64,000 nt of DNA, from positions 124,001-188,000 of the forward strand of contig JAODUP010000319.1 in the NCBI GenBank assembly GCA_025642065.1. The letters run 5' to 3'. Source of the stretch: Paralvinella palmiformis. Its lineage: Eukaryota > Annelida > Polychaeta > Terebellida > Alvinellidae. Positions 26,948 to 35,128 of this stretch are shown piece by piece. The position numbers were made by a program, and so were the translations under genes. The notes beneath the pieces are model-generated. The model was not told where the DNA came from and made no database searches. It was given only the letters and a program-made list of their open reading frames with translations. How positions within the stretch are numbered: position 1 is the stretch's first letter; each line of letters begins with the position of its first letter.

Positions 26948-28102
26948 TCAAGAATAAACAGTAGCAATTGTTTTCATTGTTTGGGTTATGTATTGTACTT
27001 GTTTTTTCCGCAAGGAGCAAAAGAGAGGGAGACTTAATACTTCTTTATATCGTTGTTCTGTATGAATAAGAGGATAGGGAGCAGGCCAACGAGAAAAATA
27101 TTTTGTCATATGCAAAGGAAGAAAATGAACTGAGCTTGAAATTCCTTTTTTCTTCATGGTGTTCATAAATACGTCTCTAGATATACGTAAAGCTTCTAAT
27201 CTTAAACGTACTATAAATAGATGCCAAGCATGGTCATGACTTTCTTTTGGAAGAATAAAAAACTCCGAATTAGAAAAAAAGTTTCGATACCATGAACTTA
27301 TTCTCTTACGTGATTCATGCATACTCCATGCACGTGATAGTTGTACGCGTCCAATTGCAGACAGAAGATCGGGGAGATTATATTTAAATCCTTTGGCTAT
27401 TATATCATAAGGATGATAACTTGTATGATGGTAACGAAACCAAGCATCTTTTTCCAATCCATGAGTACGTGCTATACGTATTCTTCGTGCAAGTTTATCA
27501 TTATTGGTAATAATCATTCCTCCTTCTGCAGTTGTTAATGTTTTTGAAGCATAAAATGAAAACACCCCGACATCTCCTATAGTTCCTAAAAAGGAGCTGT
27601 TCTTTTTTGCGGGAAATGCGTGAGCAGCATCTTCAATGACAAATAGATTATGTTTTTTAGCAATAGAAAGTATTGAATGCATATCGCAGGATTCTCCTGC
27701 GATATGCACTGGCATAATACCCCGGATTGGAACAGGCGGTTTTTTTAAGATGTCTTCCATTTGTTGAGGATCGATATTAAAACCATTTTTTTCTATGTCA
27801 AGAAAGATGGGAAGATAACCAGCTTGTAAAACAGCATGGGCGGAAGCAGCAAATGTATAGGATGGGAGAATAATTCTGGATTGAGGAGGAAGATTGGCAG
27901 CATGTAAACCAAGGTGTAATCCAGCACTAGCACTAGAAACAGCAAATGCGTTCTTAGCATTGACAAAATCGGCGAATTCTTTTTCAAATTGTAATGTTAT
28001 TGAACCAGTGGTGAGCCATCCGGAATTAAGCACCTGTAAACATGCTTTCTTTTCTTTGCTTGTAATGGATGGCTTAAAGAATGGAATATTATATTTTCTC
28101 AT
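26948..28102 (-). CDS. DegT/DnrJ/EryC1-family sugar aminotransferase
   Basis: PLP-dependent aminotransferase acting on nucleotide-linked keto sugars. The 384-residue protein begins NIPFFKPSITSKEKKACL; the PLP lysine is Lys187 in SFYASKTLTTAEGG, and EDAAHAFPAK precedes it. I chose ATG 28102 over an upstream in-frame ATG at 28225 because the family starts here and the upstream part reads through the neighbouring gene. It overlaps the end of the 4,6-dehydratase gene by 14 bases. Together the pair could convert a UDP-HexNAc to its 4-amino-4,6-dideoxy form, as in PglF/PglE or similar modules; the exact sugar is unknown. Confidence 0.88.
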   Translation of the reverse strand: MRKYNIPFFKPSITSKEKKACLQVLNSGWLTTGSITLQFEKEFADFVNAKNAFAVSSASAGLHLGLHAANLPPQSRIILPSYTFAASAHAVLQAGYLPIFLDIEKNGFNIDPQQMEDILKKPPVPIRGIMPVHIAGESCDMHSILSIAKKHNLFVIEDAAHAFPAKKNSSFLGTIGDVGVFSFYASKTLTTAEGGMIITNNDKLARRIRIARTHGLEKDAWFRYHHTSYHPYDIIAKGFKYNLPDLLSAIGRVQLSRAWSMHESRKRISSWYRNFFSNSEFFILPKESHDHAWHLFIVRLRLEALRISRDVFMNTMKKKGISSSVHFLPLHMTKYFSRWPAPYPLIHTEQRYKEVLSLPLFCSLRKKQVQYITQTMKTIATVYS

Positions 28103-29525
28103 GTATCCACCGATGAATGAAGTCAAGAAGCAAGTTTTTTGCCACATGATCCTTGTTATCATTGGCTGGATCAAGTGAGTGGAATGATTTGATAAATAAC
28201 TGCAATTCCTTGTAAGGTGGAACATGGGTACCCTTTATCTTTAGTATTCCTTGTATGTTTGTATTTTCTTTTATTTCATGTGTATATGATACATTCTCTG
28301 TTTCTTTCTCACCAGGACGTAAACCTGTTATATGTATTTTGATGTCTTTTTCAGGATTAAATCCCAAATAAGTAATAACTTCTTTTGCCAGTTTGATAAT
28401 GGATAGAGGAGTTCCCATATTTGGTATGTAAAGGTATGAAGGGGAAGCTTCAGCCAATACTTTAAGAATGAATGATCCAGCCATAGCTAATGATATAAAA
28501 TATCTTTTTGCTTTCTTTGAGGTAATATATATTGTTCCGATAGGAATATTTTTCTCAAGTGCTGGTAATAAGCTGCCACGGGATCCCGCTATGTTTCCTA
28601 ATCGGATAACAACTCCTTTACTTATAGAGCCAAAGCGAAGAGCAATCCATTCGGCAAGTAATTTTGAGGCTCCATAAACACCTTGTGGATGAACTGCTTT
28701 GTCAGTAGATATATGAATAAATCGTAGATTGTTAAATTGGCTTGCCGTATTTAGTAGATGATATGTACTGACTATATTATTTAGAATGGCTTGATAAGCA
28801 TTTTTTTCCATAAGATACACATGTTTGTATGCTGCGGTATGAACTAAATACTGTACAGCGTGGTGTTTTAGAATAGCCTGTAGTTCAGATTCTTTTCTTA
28901 GATTACAAATAAGCGGAATAATTTTTGTTTTCTTACTCACCCCAGACTTTTGCAATAAATCGATTGTTTGGTATATGGAATGGAGGTGATCTTCACTATG
29001 GTCAAGGAGAATTAGTTTTTGAGGTTTTCGCCATAATAGCTGTTGTAATACTTCGCATCCTATACTTCCACCGGCACCAGTAACCAAAATATTATCTCCC
29101 GTGTAATTGTTTGAAGAAAGTTGTACGGGAGCATAAGGATATTCATGTCCAATAAGATCTGAAATTGTTAGCGGTCGTATATCGGATGGATGAAGTGTTC
29201 TGTCATCACCAAAATAAGGTTCTGAAATTATATGTATAGTGTGCACATTATATTTTTTTAACAGAAAGTACAGTTTTCTTATATACTGTTTTTGATATAT
29301 AGGTATAGTAATGAGTACAATATGATGAAGCAAAGAAGGTGTATGTTTGAGAACAGCATCAATAGATCCTTGGACAGGGATTTTATCACAATATGTCCCC
29401 CTTTTTTGAGGGTCGTCATCCACACAAATAATATCCTGCACACGGGGATAGAATAATGTACACATTCGAATTACACTATTTGCTACAGAACTTGCCCCAA
29501 TAATAATGAGAGATAGATCTTTCAT
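28089..29525 (-). CDS. UDP-sugar 4,6-dehydratase, CapD/FlaA1/PglF type, lacking membrane helices
   Basis: A 478-residue polysaccharide-biosynthesis protein. Residues 1-130 form a Rossmann-like nucleotide-binding domain ending RPLTISDLIG. The catalytic SDR domain starts at V-T-G-A-G-G-S-I-G (148-156), followed by LLDHSEDHL, HTAAYKHVYLME, and STDKAVHPQGVYGASK with the Tyr-x-x-x-Lys pair. Long CapD/PglF proteins begin with four membrane helices; here the protein starts directly with the Rossmann domain and appears soluble. Its partner aminotransferase follows with overlapping codons. Likely product: 4-keto-6-deoxy UDP-HexNAc for glycans of the surface or flagella. Confidence 0.88.
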   Translation of the reverse strand: MKDLSLIIIGASSVANSVIRMCTLFYPRVQDIICVDDDPQKRGTYCDKIPVQGSIDAVLKHTPSLLHHIVLITIPIYQKQYIRKLYFLLKKYNVHTIHIISEPYFGDDRTLHPSDIRPLTISDLIGHEYPYAPVQLSSNNYTGDNILVTGAGGSIGCEVLQQLLWRKPQKLILLDHSEDHLHSIYQTIDLLQKSGVSKKTKIIPLICNLRKESELQAILKHHAVQYLVHTAAYKHVYLMEKNAYQAILNNIVSTYHLLNTASQFNNLRFIHISTDKAVHPQGVYGASKLLAEWIALRFGSISKGVVIRLGNIAGSRGSLLPALEKNIPIGTIYITSKKAKRYFISLAMAGSFILKVLAEASPSYLYIPNMGTPLSIIKLAKEVITYLGFNPEKDIKIHITGLRPGEKETENVSYTHEIKENTNIQGILKIKGTHVPPYKELQLFIKSFHSLDPANDNKDHVAKNLLLDFIHRWIHEKI

Positions 29526-29539
29526 TGTTCAGAGTATTC

Positions 29540-29568
29540 ATCATGCCCTACAAAGCTGTAAATGTCAA
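29540..29568 (-). promoter_or_regulatory. Promoter of the 4,6-dehydratase gene cluster
   Basis: On the minus strand a perfect TTGACA (29563-29568), 17-base spacer, CATGAT (29540-29545). The predicted start lies about 7 bases before the ATG at 29525, leaving no room for a normal ribosome-binding site. Confidence 0.5.
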
Positions 29569-29612
29569 TGTAGACTTTATCAGGGGTAAAAAACAACCGA
29601 TAAATAAAAGCC

Positions 29613-32135
29613 ATGGTACGAGAAAAAAATATGCGATATTTTTTGGTCTTTTGTACATTTTTAGCCTTTTTGGCAAGATCGATTTTGGCCCAGACGGCTG
29701 TGCATATATCTGTAGAACACCAGTCAAATACATCCGATCTTTATATATACTCACGTATTCATCCTGCAAATACTATTGTTGAGTTGTTTAATAAGAAAAA
29801 TGGTATTCGTCGAAAAGTTCCTGTGAGGGCGGGTATTCCTACTGATAATACGGTTATAGAGGTATCTGCACAACTTGCGAAGGAGCTACAAGTTAATGAT
29901 AGTGATATTGTTTATTATGAGGTGCAAAACATAGCAATTGATCCATTGTTCCATCCTGATGAAGACATTAATCCAGGAGCAAAATTTTCTTCTCTACACA
30001 AGCAGTCTCCCTTGACAGAAAATGTCTTAGTTGTCCCACTTTTATCAAATAGCAACAAAATACCAAAAAAGAGCACACCATACGAATCTCCCAGTTCTTT
30101 ATTACCACTTGAAAAAAAAGACCAAATCTTTACACAAGAAAGAAATAGAGTTCCTTTATTTAACCAACCTGAAACAATCCAAAGTACTGAACCATCTTTT
30201 TTACCCGAAATATCCCAAGAAGCAATATCGGATTTTCCGACGACTAATAATCAAGGTGTGAAGGAAAACATAAAACTAAAAGGACTTTTGCAGGATCTTT
30301 ATGCAGATAAGGAAGGGAATATACCACTAGAGACCAAAGCAAGAGAAAAAAAAGAATTATTGGCAGATACAGAATTACCCGGATCTTCTACAAATAACAT
30401 GCCACAAATAGAATTGTATGATTTCTCTTTTGCACAAGATGATGGTTCTGAACATTCAATTTTACTCCCATCTCCTAAAAAAAATGAGACAGCCTATAAT
30501 AAAAGAGCAATACCTTTCAAAAGTAAGAAGGAAGAAGTATTACCTGCACCCGAGTATTCCAAGCTTTCTCCCAGAACAGCAGCGGCACATACGACGGATA
30601 CAAGACCACAGCTGGATGTACTTTCTCCCCTAGCACAACAAGAAAAGATTCCCAAAACAGAGTTGGAAGAAAAACAAATAGAGGAGTCGGAAGAAGTATT
30701 ACCTGCACCCGAGTATTCCAAGCTTTCTCCCAGAACAGCAGCGGCGCGTACGACGGATACAAGACCACAGCTGGATGTACTTTCTCCCCTAGCACAACAA
30801 GAAAAGATTCCCAAAACAGAGTTGGAAGAAAAACAAATAGAGGAATCGGAAGAAGTATTACCTGCACCCGAGTATTCCAAGCTTTCTCCCAGAACAGCAG
30901 CGGCACGTACGACGGATACAAGACCACAGCTGAATGTACTTTCTCCCCTAGCACAACAAGAAAAGATTCCCAAAACAGAGTTGGAAGAAAAACAAATAGA
31001 GGAGTCGGAAGAAGTATTACCTGCACCCGAGTATTCCAAGCTTTCTCCCAGAACAGCAGCGGCGCGTACGACGGATACAAGACCACAGCTGGATGTACTT
31101 TCTCCCCTAGCACAACAAGAAAAGATTCCCAAAACAGAGTTGGAAGAAAAACAAATAGAGGAGTCGGAAGAAGTATTACCTACACCCGAGTATTCCAAGC
31201 TTTCTCCCAGAACAGCAGCGGCACGTACGACGGATACAAAACCACAGCTGGATGTACTTTCTCCCCTAGCACAACAAGAAAAGATTCCCAAAACAGAGTT
31301 GGAAGAAAAACAAATAGAGGAGTCGGAAGAAGTATTACCTGCACCCGAGTATTCCAAGCTTTCTCCCAGAACAGCAGCGGCACGTGCGACGGATACAAAA
31401 CCACAGCTGGATGTACTTTCTCCCCTAGCACAACAAGAAAAGATTCCCAAAACAGAGTTGGAAGAAAAACAAATAGAAGAGTCAGAAAAGATATTACCTT
31501 TGCCTTTAGCACAAGTTTCTACACCTGTTGATAATGTTGTAGCTTCACCAAAAAAGAAAGGGTGGGAATTACGTAATCTTGAAGTTCCAATGAAAGATCA
31601 ACGTAAAGCTACTCTGAAGGAATTACCAAAAGAAATAGAAAAAGATAACACTAAAATTATTTCTCCAGCAAGGATACAGGAAAAGAAGAAATTTTCTTTG
31701 TTAGAGATTGAGCCTCTTTCTTCTAAAAAAAGCCATTTACTTCAAAGTGATAAGGAACTCCTTATACCTTCTACTGAACTGGCACGTGATATTCAACAAT
31801 CACCTTCTTTGTCTGAAGCTAAAACAAACAATGACGACGAAGCGATTGCATTATTACATGTACCGGATAGTCGCCAGCAAAAAAAACTTTTAAAAAGAAG
31901 CTCATATTATGTGCAAGTGGGAGCCTATAAAGACAAAAGCAATGCTCAGCAAACAATAACGAATCTGAAAAAGGAACATATTCCGCTTGTTATTTTTCAA
32001 GAAAAAAGCGGTAACGCACTCCTTTACAAAGTGCTTGTGGGGCCTGTTCAAAAAGATGAACAAGGACTTATTTTATATCTCCTTCAATCAAAAGGATATG
32101 AAGGGTTTCTACGTAAAGGAGAGTCTTTTCTTTAA
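29613..32135 (+). CDS. Secreted SPOR-domain protein with six tandem 53-residue repeats
   Basis: An 840-residue exported protein. The signal peptide is best read from an internal Met at residue 7 (ATG 29631: MRYFLVFCTFLAFLARSILAQ), so the true start may be 29631. The region up to about residue 306 is Pro/Ser/Lys-rich. Residues 307-624 are six near-identical 53-residue repeats rich in Glu, Lys and Pro. After another disordered stretch the last 75 residues (YYVQVGAYKDKSNAQQT to GYEGFLRKG) form a SPOR domain, which binds denuded peptidoglycan at septa and poles. A role as a wall-binding or spacer protein in the periplasm is an inference. It converges on the acyl-CoA synthetase gene with a 4-base overlap. 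Confidence 0.87.
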   Translation: MVREKNMRYFLVFCTFLAFLARSILAQTAVHISVEHQSNTSDLYIYSRIHPANTIVELFNKKNGIRRKVPVRAGIPTDNTVIEVSAQLAKELQVNDSDIVYYEVQNIAIDPLFHPDEDINPGAKFSSLHKQSPLTENVLVVPLLSNSNKIPKKSTPYESPSSLLPLEKKDQIFTQERNRVPLFNQPETIQSTEPSFLPEISQEAISDFPTTNNQGVKENIKLKGLLQDLYADKEGNIPLETKAREKKELLADTELPGSSTNNMPQIELYDFSFAQDDGSEHSILLPSPKKNETAYNKRAIPFKSKKEEVLPAPEYSKLSPRTAAAHTTDTRPQLDVLSPLAQQEKIPKTELEEKQIEESEEVLPAPEYSKLSPRTAAARTTDTRPQLDVLSPLAQQEKIPKTELEEKQIEESEEVLPAPEYSKLSPRTAAARTTDTRPQLNVLSPLAQQEKIPKTELEEKQIEESEEVLPAPEYSKLSPRTAAARTTDTRPQLDVLSPLAQQEKIPKTELEEKQIEESEEVLPTPEYSKLSPRTAAARTTDTKPQLDVLSPLAQQEKIPKTELEEKQIEESEEVLPAPEYSKLSPRTAAARATDTKPQLDVLSPLAQQEKIPKTELEEKQIEESEKILPLPLAQVSTPVDNVVASPKKKGWELRNLEVPMKDQRKATLKELPKEIEKDNTKIISPARIQEKKKFSLLEIEPLSSKKSHLLQSDKELLIPSTELARDIQQSPSLSEAKTNNDDEAIALLHVPDSRQQKKLLKRSSYYVQVGAYKDKSNAQQTITNLKKEHIPLVIFQEKSGNALLYKVLVGPVQKDEQGLILYLLQSKGYEGFLRKGESFL
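30531..31484 (+). repeat. Six tandem 159-bp repeats in the SPOR-protein gene
   Basis: Units at 30531-30689, 30690-30848, 30849-31007, 31008-31166, 31167-31325 and 31326-31484. Each encodes 53 residues running from E-E-V-L-P-A-P-E-Y to Q-I-E-E-S. Copies differ by only a few substitutions, such as His/Arg at unit position 20, Asp/Asn at 29, Ala/Thr at 6 and Arg/Lys at 25. Such high DNA identity points to recent duplication or gene conversion. Two of the reverse-strand frames are also open across the array as a side effect. Confidence 0.97.
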
Positions 32136-34051
32136 AGCTTTGCTGAATTTAGTTGTTTGATAATAGGTTTGTAAATCTCATATATCTTAAACCGCTTGAT
32201 TTTGAGATTCAAACTCAGCTCATTATTAAGAGATAGTGTTTTGGGAATAATATGAATTTCTCCTATATGTTCGTGCGGTTTAAATCCAGTAGAAACATTG
32301 ACAAATTTTCTTATTTCACTCTTAATAAGAGTGATAAATTTCTCATGTTGAGATATCTTTTTAAGATCGTCTTGAATGTTGGGTATTTGAGCTTTTGCAA
32401 ATTCTTTTGCTTTCTCCTCATTAGGGAAAATGAGTGCTGATATTCTAGGCTGATCTTGTCCAACAGCCATTGCGTAATCAATATAGGATGATTGACAGAG
32501 TGCCATCTCAAGAGGTTCTGGTTCTACATTCTCGCCGTTACGAAGTACAATAGTGTCCTTTACACGGCCAATAATTTTAATAGCTCCTTTTCGCGTTCTC
32601 AGCGCAAGATCTCCCGTGCGGAACCATCCATCGTCTGATAGAACTTTTTTTGTTTCAGCTATATTTTTATGATATCCTTTCATCACCTGATCGCTTCGAA
32701 TCATAAGTTCTCCAGCCTTTCCTCTTCTTGCTTCTTTTCCTTTTGATGTTATTATTTTGTACTCAATGTTTTTGAGTGGGAGTCCTACAGTTCCCCAGAG
32801 TTTTGTTTTCTGGGTGTTCACAGCTATTACTGGTGCAGTTTCTGTGAGTCCATATCCCTCAAATACGGGAATGCCGATAGCTTCAAAAAACCGATCAACA
32901 TAAGCAGGAAGAGCAGATCCTCCCGATATACCCTTCTGGAAATTCCCACCCATCTTTTCTTTTATTTTCTTAAATACAAGTGTATTTCCCAAAAACCGGA
33001 ATGGTGCGAGCAGTGTAAACGGTATTATTGCCAGTAATACATCAAGTATATATATGCGTGGATATTTAATACTAGTGAGTGAGCCTTTTAAGAGAGCTTT
33101 AAAGAATGTGTATTGTGATCCTATCCAAAGAAAGAAGAAAAAGATCATTTGTTTAATAATGTTTTCTTGGAGAACATTTCGTAGAATCCCTGCGCGAATT
33201 CCTTCCCATATTCGTGGAACTGCACATGTGATATGTGGATGTGTTTGTTTCATGTCCTTAGTTAGTATTGATGCAATCGGGTTGGAATAAACTAAAATAG
33301 AATGCATGTAAACAGCTGTGTAATTGACAATTCTTTCGAAAGAATGCCAAATGGGAAGAATGCACAATAATACAGAAGCAGGGCGTAACCATTCTTGTGA
33401 GGAAAGTCTTTCCAATTGAAAAATAAAATTTTTATGAGAAAGAACCACTCCTTTGGGTAATCCTGTAGTTCCAGAAGTATAGATGATGGAAGCAGTGTCT
33501 TCTAACGATCCTTGCTGTATCAAAGATTGAAATATGGATTCATACGAGGGAATATTTCCCCCTTGTTCCAAAAGTTTTGAAAAACTATATATGTGCACAT
33601 CTTTTGTATCAAGGGTTTCCATGTCTTCAGAATCAAAAATAATAAGATGTTGGAGATTTTGCGGTTTCTCATTGAGTATTTTCTTGCTTTGCTCAATATT
33701 TTCAGCAAAAGCTATTTTGCAAGATGCATGATTAAGAATATATATCACTTCTTTCTGTACAGAGTCTGTTCCTCGTGGTACATCACAGCCACCACAAGTA
33801 AGGATAGCAAGATTACTGACAATCCATTCCCATCTGTTATCACTAATAATAGCTACCGTTTCGTCTTTCTTGAGACCCATACTATGTAATTGTACCGTAA
33901 GTTGTGCGATCTTATCCCACAATATGCGATAAGTCATGGGAGTGAATATACCAGATGAATCTTTTGAGAGTGTTGCGGTATATTGCGAGTATTTCTCCAA
34001 TTGCATATACATTATCTGCGGTATAGTTTGTACTTGTTTTTCTGTATTCAT
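32132..34051 (-). CDS. Long-chain acyl-CoA (acyl-ACP) synthetase, AMP-forming
   Basis: Activates fatty acids through an acyl-adenylate. The 639-residue ANL-superfamily enzyme has the P-loop YTSGTTGLPKG (191-201), motif PVFEGYGLTETAPV, the adenylate-binding GWFRTGD, and a C-terminal Lys-bearing region (SLNNELSLNLKIKR). A hydrophobic stretch in the middle (ILRNVLQENIIKQMIFFFFLW and IIPFTLLAPFRFLG) suggests membrane association, as in spirochaete and cyanobacterial AAS-like members. It follows fabZ with no gap, so the two are co-transcribed, opposite to accBCDA. It likely recycles or imports exogenous fatty acids, an inference from family and context. Confidence 0.9.
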   Translation of the reverse strand: MNTEKQVQTIPQIMYMQLEKYSQYTATLSKDSSGIFTPMTYRILWDKIAQLTVQLHSMGLKKDETVAIISDNRWEWIVSNLAILTCGGCDVPRGTDSVQKEVIYILNHASCKIAFAENIEQSKKILNEKPQNLQHLIIFDSEDMETLDTKDVHIYSFSKLLEQGGNIPSYESIFQSLIQQGSLEDTASIIYTSGTTGLPKGVVLSHKNFIFQLERLSSQEWLRPASVLLCILPIWHSFERIVNYTAVYMHSILVYSNPIASILTKDMKQTHPHITCAVPRIWEGIRAGILRNVLQENIIKQMIFFFFLWIGSQYTFFKALLKGSLTSIKYPRIYILDVLLAIIPFTLLAPFRFLGNTLVFKKIKEKMGGNFQKGISGGSALPAYVDRFFEAIGIPVFEGYGLTETAPVIAVNTQKTKLWGTVGLPLKNIEYKIITSKGKEARRGKAGELMIRSDQVMKGYHKNIAETKKVLSDDGWFRTGDLALRTRKGAIKIIGRVKDTIVLRNGENVEPEPLEMALCQSSYIDYAMAVGQDQPRISALIFPNEEKAKEFAKAQIPNIQDDLKKISQHEKFITLIKSEIRKFVNVSTGFKPHEHIGEIHIIPKTLSLNNELSLNLKIKRFKIYEIYKPIIKQLNSAKL

Positions 34052-34480
34052 TTAATTCTCCTTTTCTCCTATAATACAAGACCACGCTGCTTCTGCACAC
34101 TTAATATTTTCCACATAACATACCCCCTTTTGTCGAATCATGCGAGGATTAGGTGGGACGCGAAGATTACTTATTTCCATCCTTAATTCATCTCCTGGGC
34201 GAACCTGATGTCTAAGTTTTACTCGATCAACACTAGCGAGGAAAAAAATACCAGAAGAAATAGAGTCAAGAGCACGTAATCCAGCCCCTCCACATTGAGC
34301 CATTGCTTCTACGAGTAAAACTCCAGGAACTACAGGATATTCTGGGAAATGGCCCTTAAAAAATACTAATGACGGATGAAATTGATAATATCCTATTATT
34401 TTTTCTTTTGATAAACTAGTAATTCTATCCACAAATAGGAATGGAGGCCTATGTGGCAAGTATTTTTCTATCTCATTCAT
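34052..34480 (-). CDS. fabZ: 3-hydroxyacyl-[ACP] dehydratase FabZ
   Basis: Dehydrates 3-hydroxyacyl-ACP in fatty-acid elongation. The 142-residue hot-dog protein has LPHRPPFLFVDRI at its start and the catalytic pair His44 (GHFPEYPVVPG) and Glu58 (LLVEAMAQ). The ATG at 34480 was preferred to one at 34504 because a textbook AGGAGG lies 7 bases before it and family members begin there. It is transcribed away from accB, so this intergenic region controls both the fatty-acid operons. Confidence 0.95.
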   Translation of the reverse strand: MNEIEKYLPHRPPFLFVDRITSLSKEKIIGYYQFHPSLVFFKGHFPEYPVVPGVLLVEAMAQCGGAGLRALDSISSGIFFLASVDRVKLRHQVRPGDELRMEISNLRVPPNPRMIRQKGVCYVENIKCAEAAWSCIIGEKEN

Positions 34481-34492
34481 AATTTTCCTCCT

Positions 34493-34506
34493 GAATGTTG
34501 ACATTC
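34493..34506. promoter_or_regulatory. 14-bp palindrome between fabZ and accB
   Basis: GAATGT-TG-ACATTC is a perfect 6+6 inverted repeat with a 2-base centre, just upstream of the fabZ ribosome-binding site and about 100 bases before accB. Its place in the divergent fatty-acid control region makes it a candidate operator; a regulator is not identified. Confidence 0.3.
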
Positions 34507-34551
34507 ATAATATTAGTATAAATTAATTTTTATTTTGTTTGTAGAGTTGTA

Positions 34552-34580
34552 TTATCAGTTATTATAAATTATGCTACACT
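34552..34580 (+). promoter_or_regulatory. Promoter of the accB-accC-accDA operon
   Basis: TTATCA (34552-34557), 17-base spacer, TACACT (34575-34580), with TG at 34572-34573 making an extended -10. A ribosome-binding site GGAGGG (34602-34607) precedes the accB ATG at 34613, so this operon has an ordinary leader of about 25 bases. Confidence 0.6.
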
Positions 34581-34612
34581 AATCCATTGTTAAATGGAAG
34601 CGGAGGGTTCAT

Positions 34613-35128
34613 ATGGATCTTAGCATTAAGGATATTATTAAGCTTTTTGATAAATTTGAAAATAGTTCAATCTCAGAATTACGATTTAGTAATACTGATG
34701 TTGAATTTGTATTAAAGAGAGATCAACGGGAGGAAACCTTTAATAAGGATGTGGATGACATGAGAAATCTTGTTGTCCAGGAAGAGTCTCTGCCTCTTCG
34801 TATGGCTGAGCCTCCTATGATTGGAAGAGGGACAAAAGGGGATGACAGTGTGAGTTCTTCCGAAGAGATATTATCTTCGTCGCAGCAATTGGTAACTGTG
34901 CGTTCACCTATAGTAGGTACGTTCTACCGTGCTCCTGCCCCAGATGCACCACCTTTTGTTCGGGAGGGTGGTAAGGTTAAAAAGGGAGAAACAGTAGGTA
35001 TTATAGAAGCAATGAAGGTGATGAATAAATTGGAAGCTGAGTTCGATATGGAAATTGTACACATTCATGTACAAAATTCTGCCATGGTAGAGCATGGTAC
35101 CGTGTTATTTGAAGTCAAGCAGTTATGA
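34613..35128 (+). CDS. accB: Biotin carboxyl carrier protein of acetyl-CoA carboxylase
   Basis: Carries CO2 on biotin between AccC and the carboxyltransferase. The 171-residue protein has an N-terminal helix domain (1-55), a Ser/Glu-rich linker (about 56-95), and a biotinyl domain (about 96-171). The biotinylated residue is Lys135 in I-I-E-A-M-K-V-M-N; the family is usually EAMKMMN, so one Met is Val. PxVGTFYRAPAPDAPPFV is also characteristic. Its last 4 bases overlap the accC start (ATGA). Confidence 0.95.
   Translation: MDLSIKDIIKLFDKFENSSISELRFSNTDVEFVLKRDQREETFNKDVDDMRNLVVQEESLPLRMAEPPMIGRGTKGDDSVSSSEEILSSSQQLVTVRSPIVGTFYRAPAPDAPPFVREGGKVKKGETVGIIEAMKVMNKLEAEFDMEIVHIHVQNSAMVEHGTVLFEVKQL

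Noticed and set aside
30517..31113. A second minus-strand open frame in the same array
   Set aside because: Same cause as above; a 159-bp unit is divisible by three, so stop-free frames persist in every copy.
30494..31450. Long minus-strand open frame of about 318 codons through the repeat array
   Set aside because: It is the antisense of the SPOR-protein repeats; each repeat lacks stops in that frame so the frame stays open by periodicity. It is Ser/Cys-rich without start signals or family motifs.
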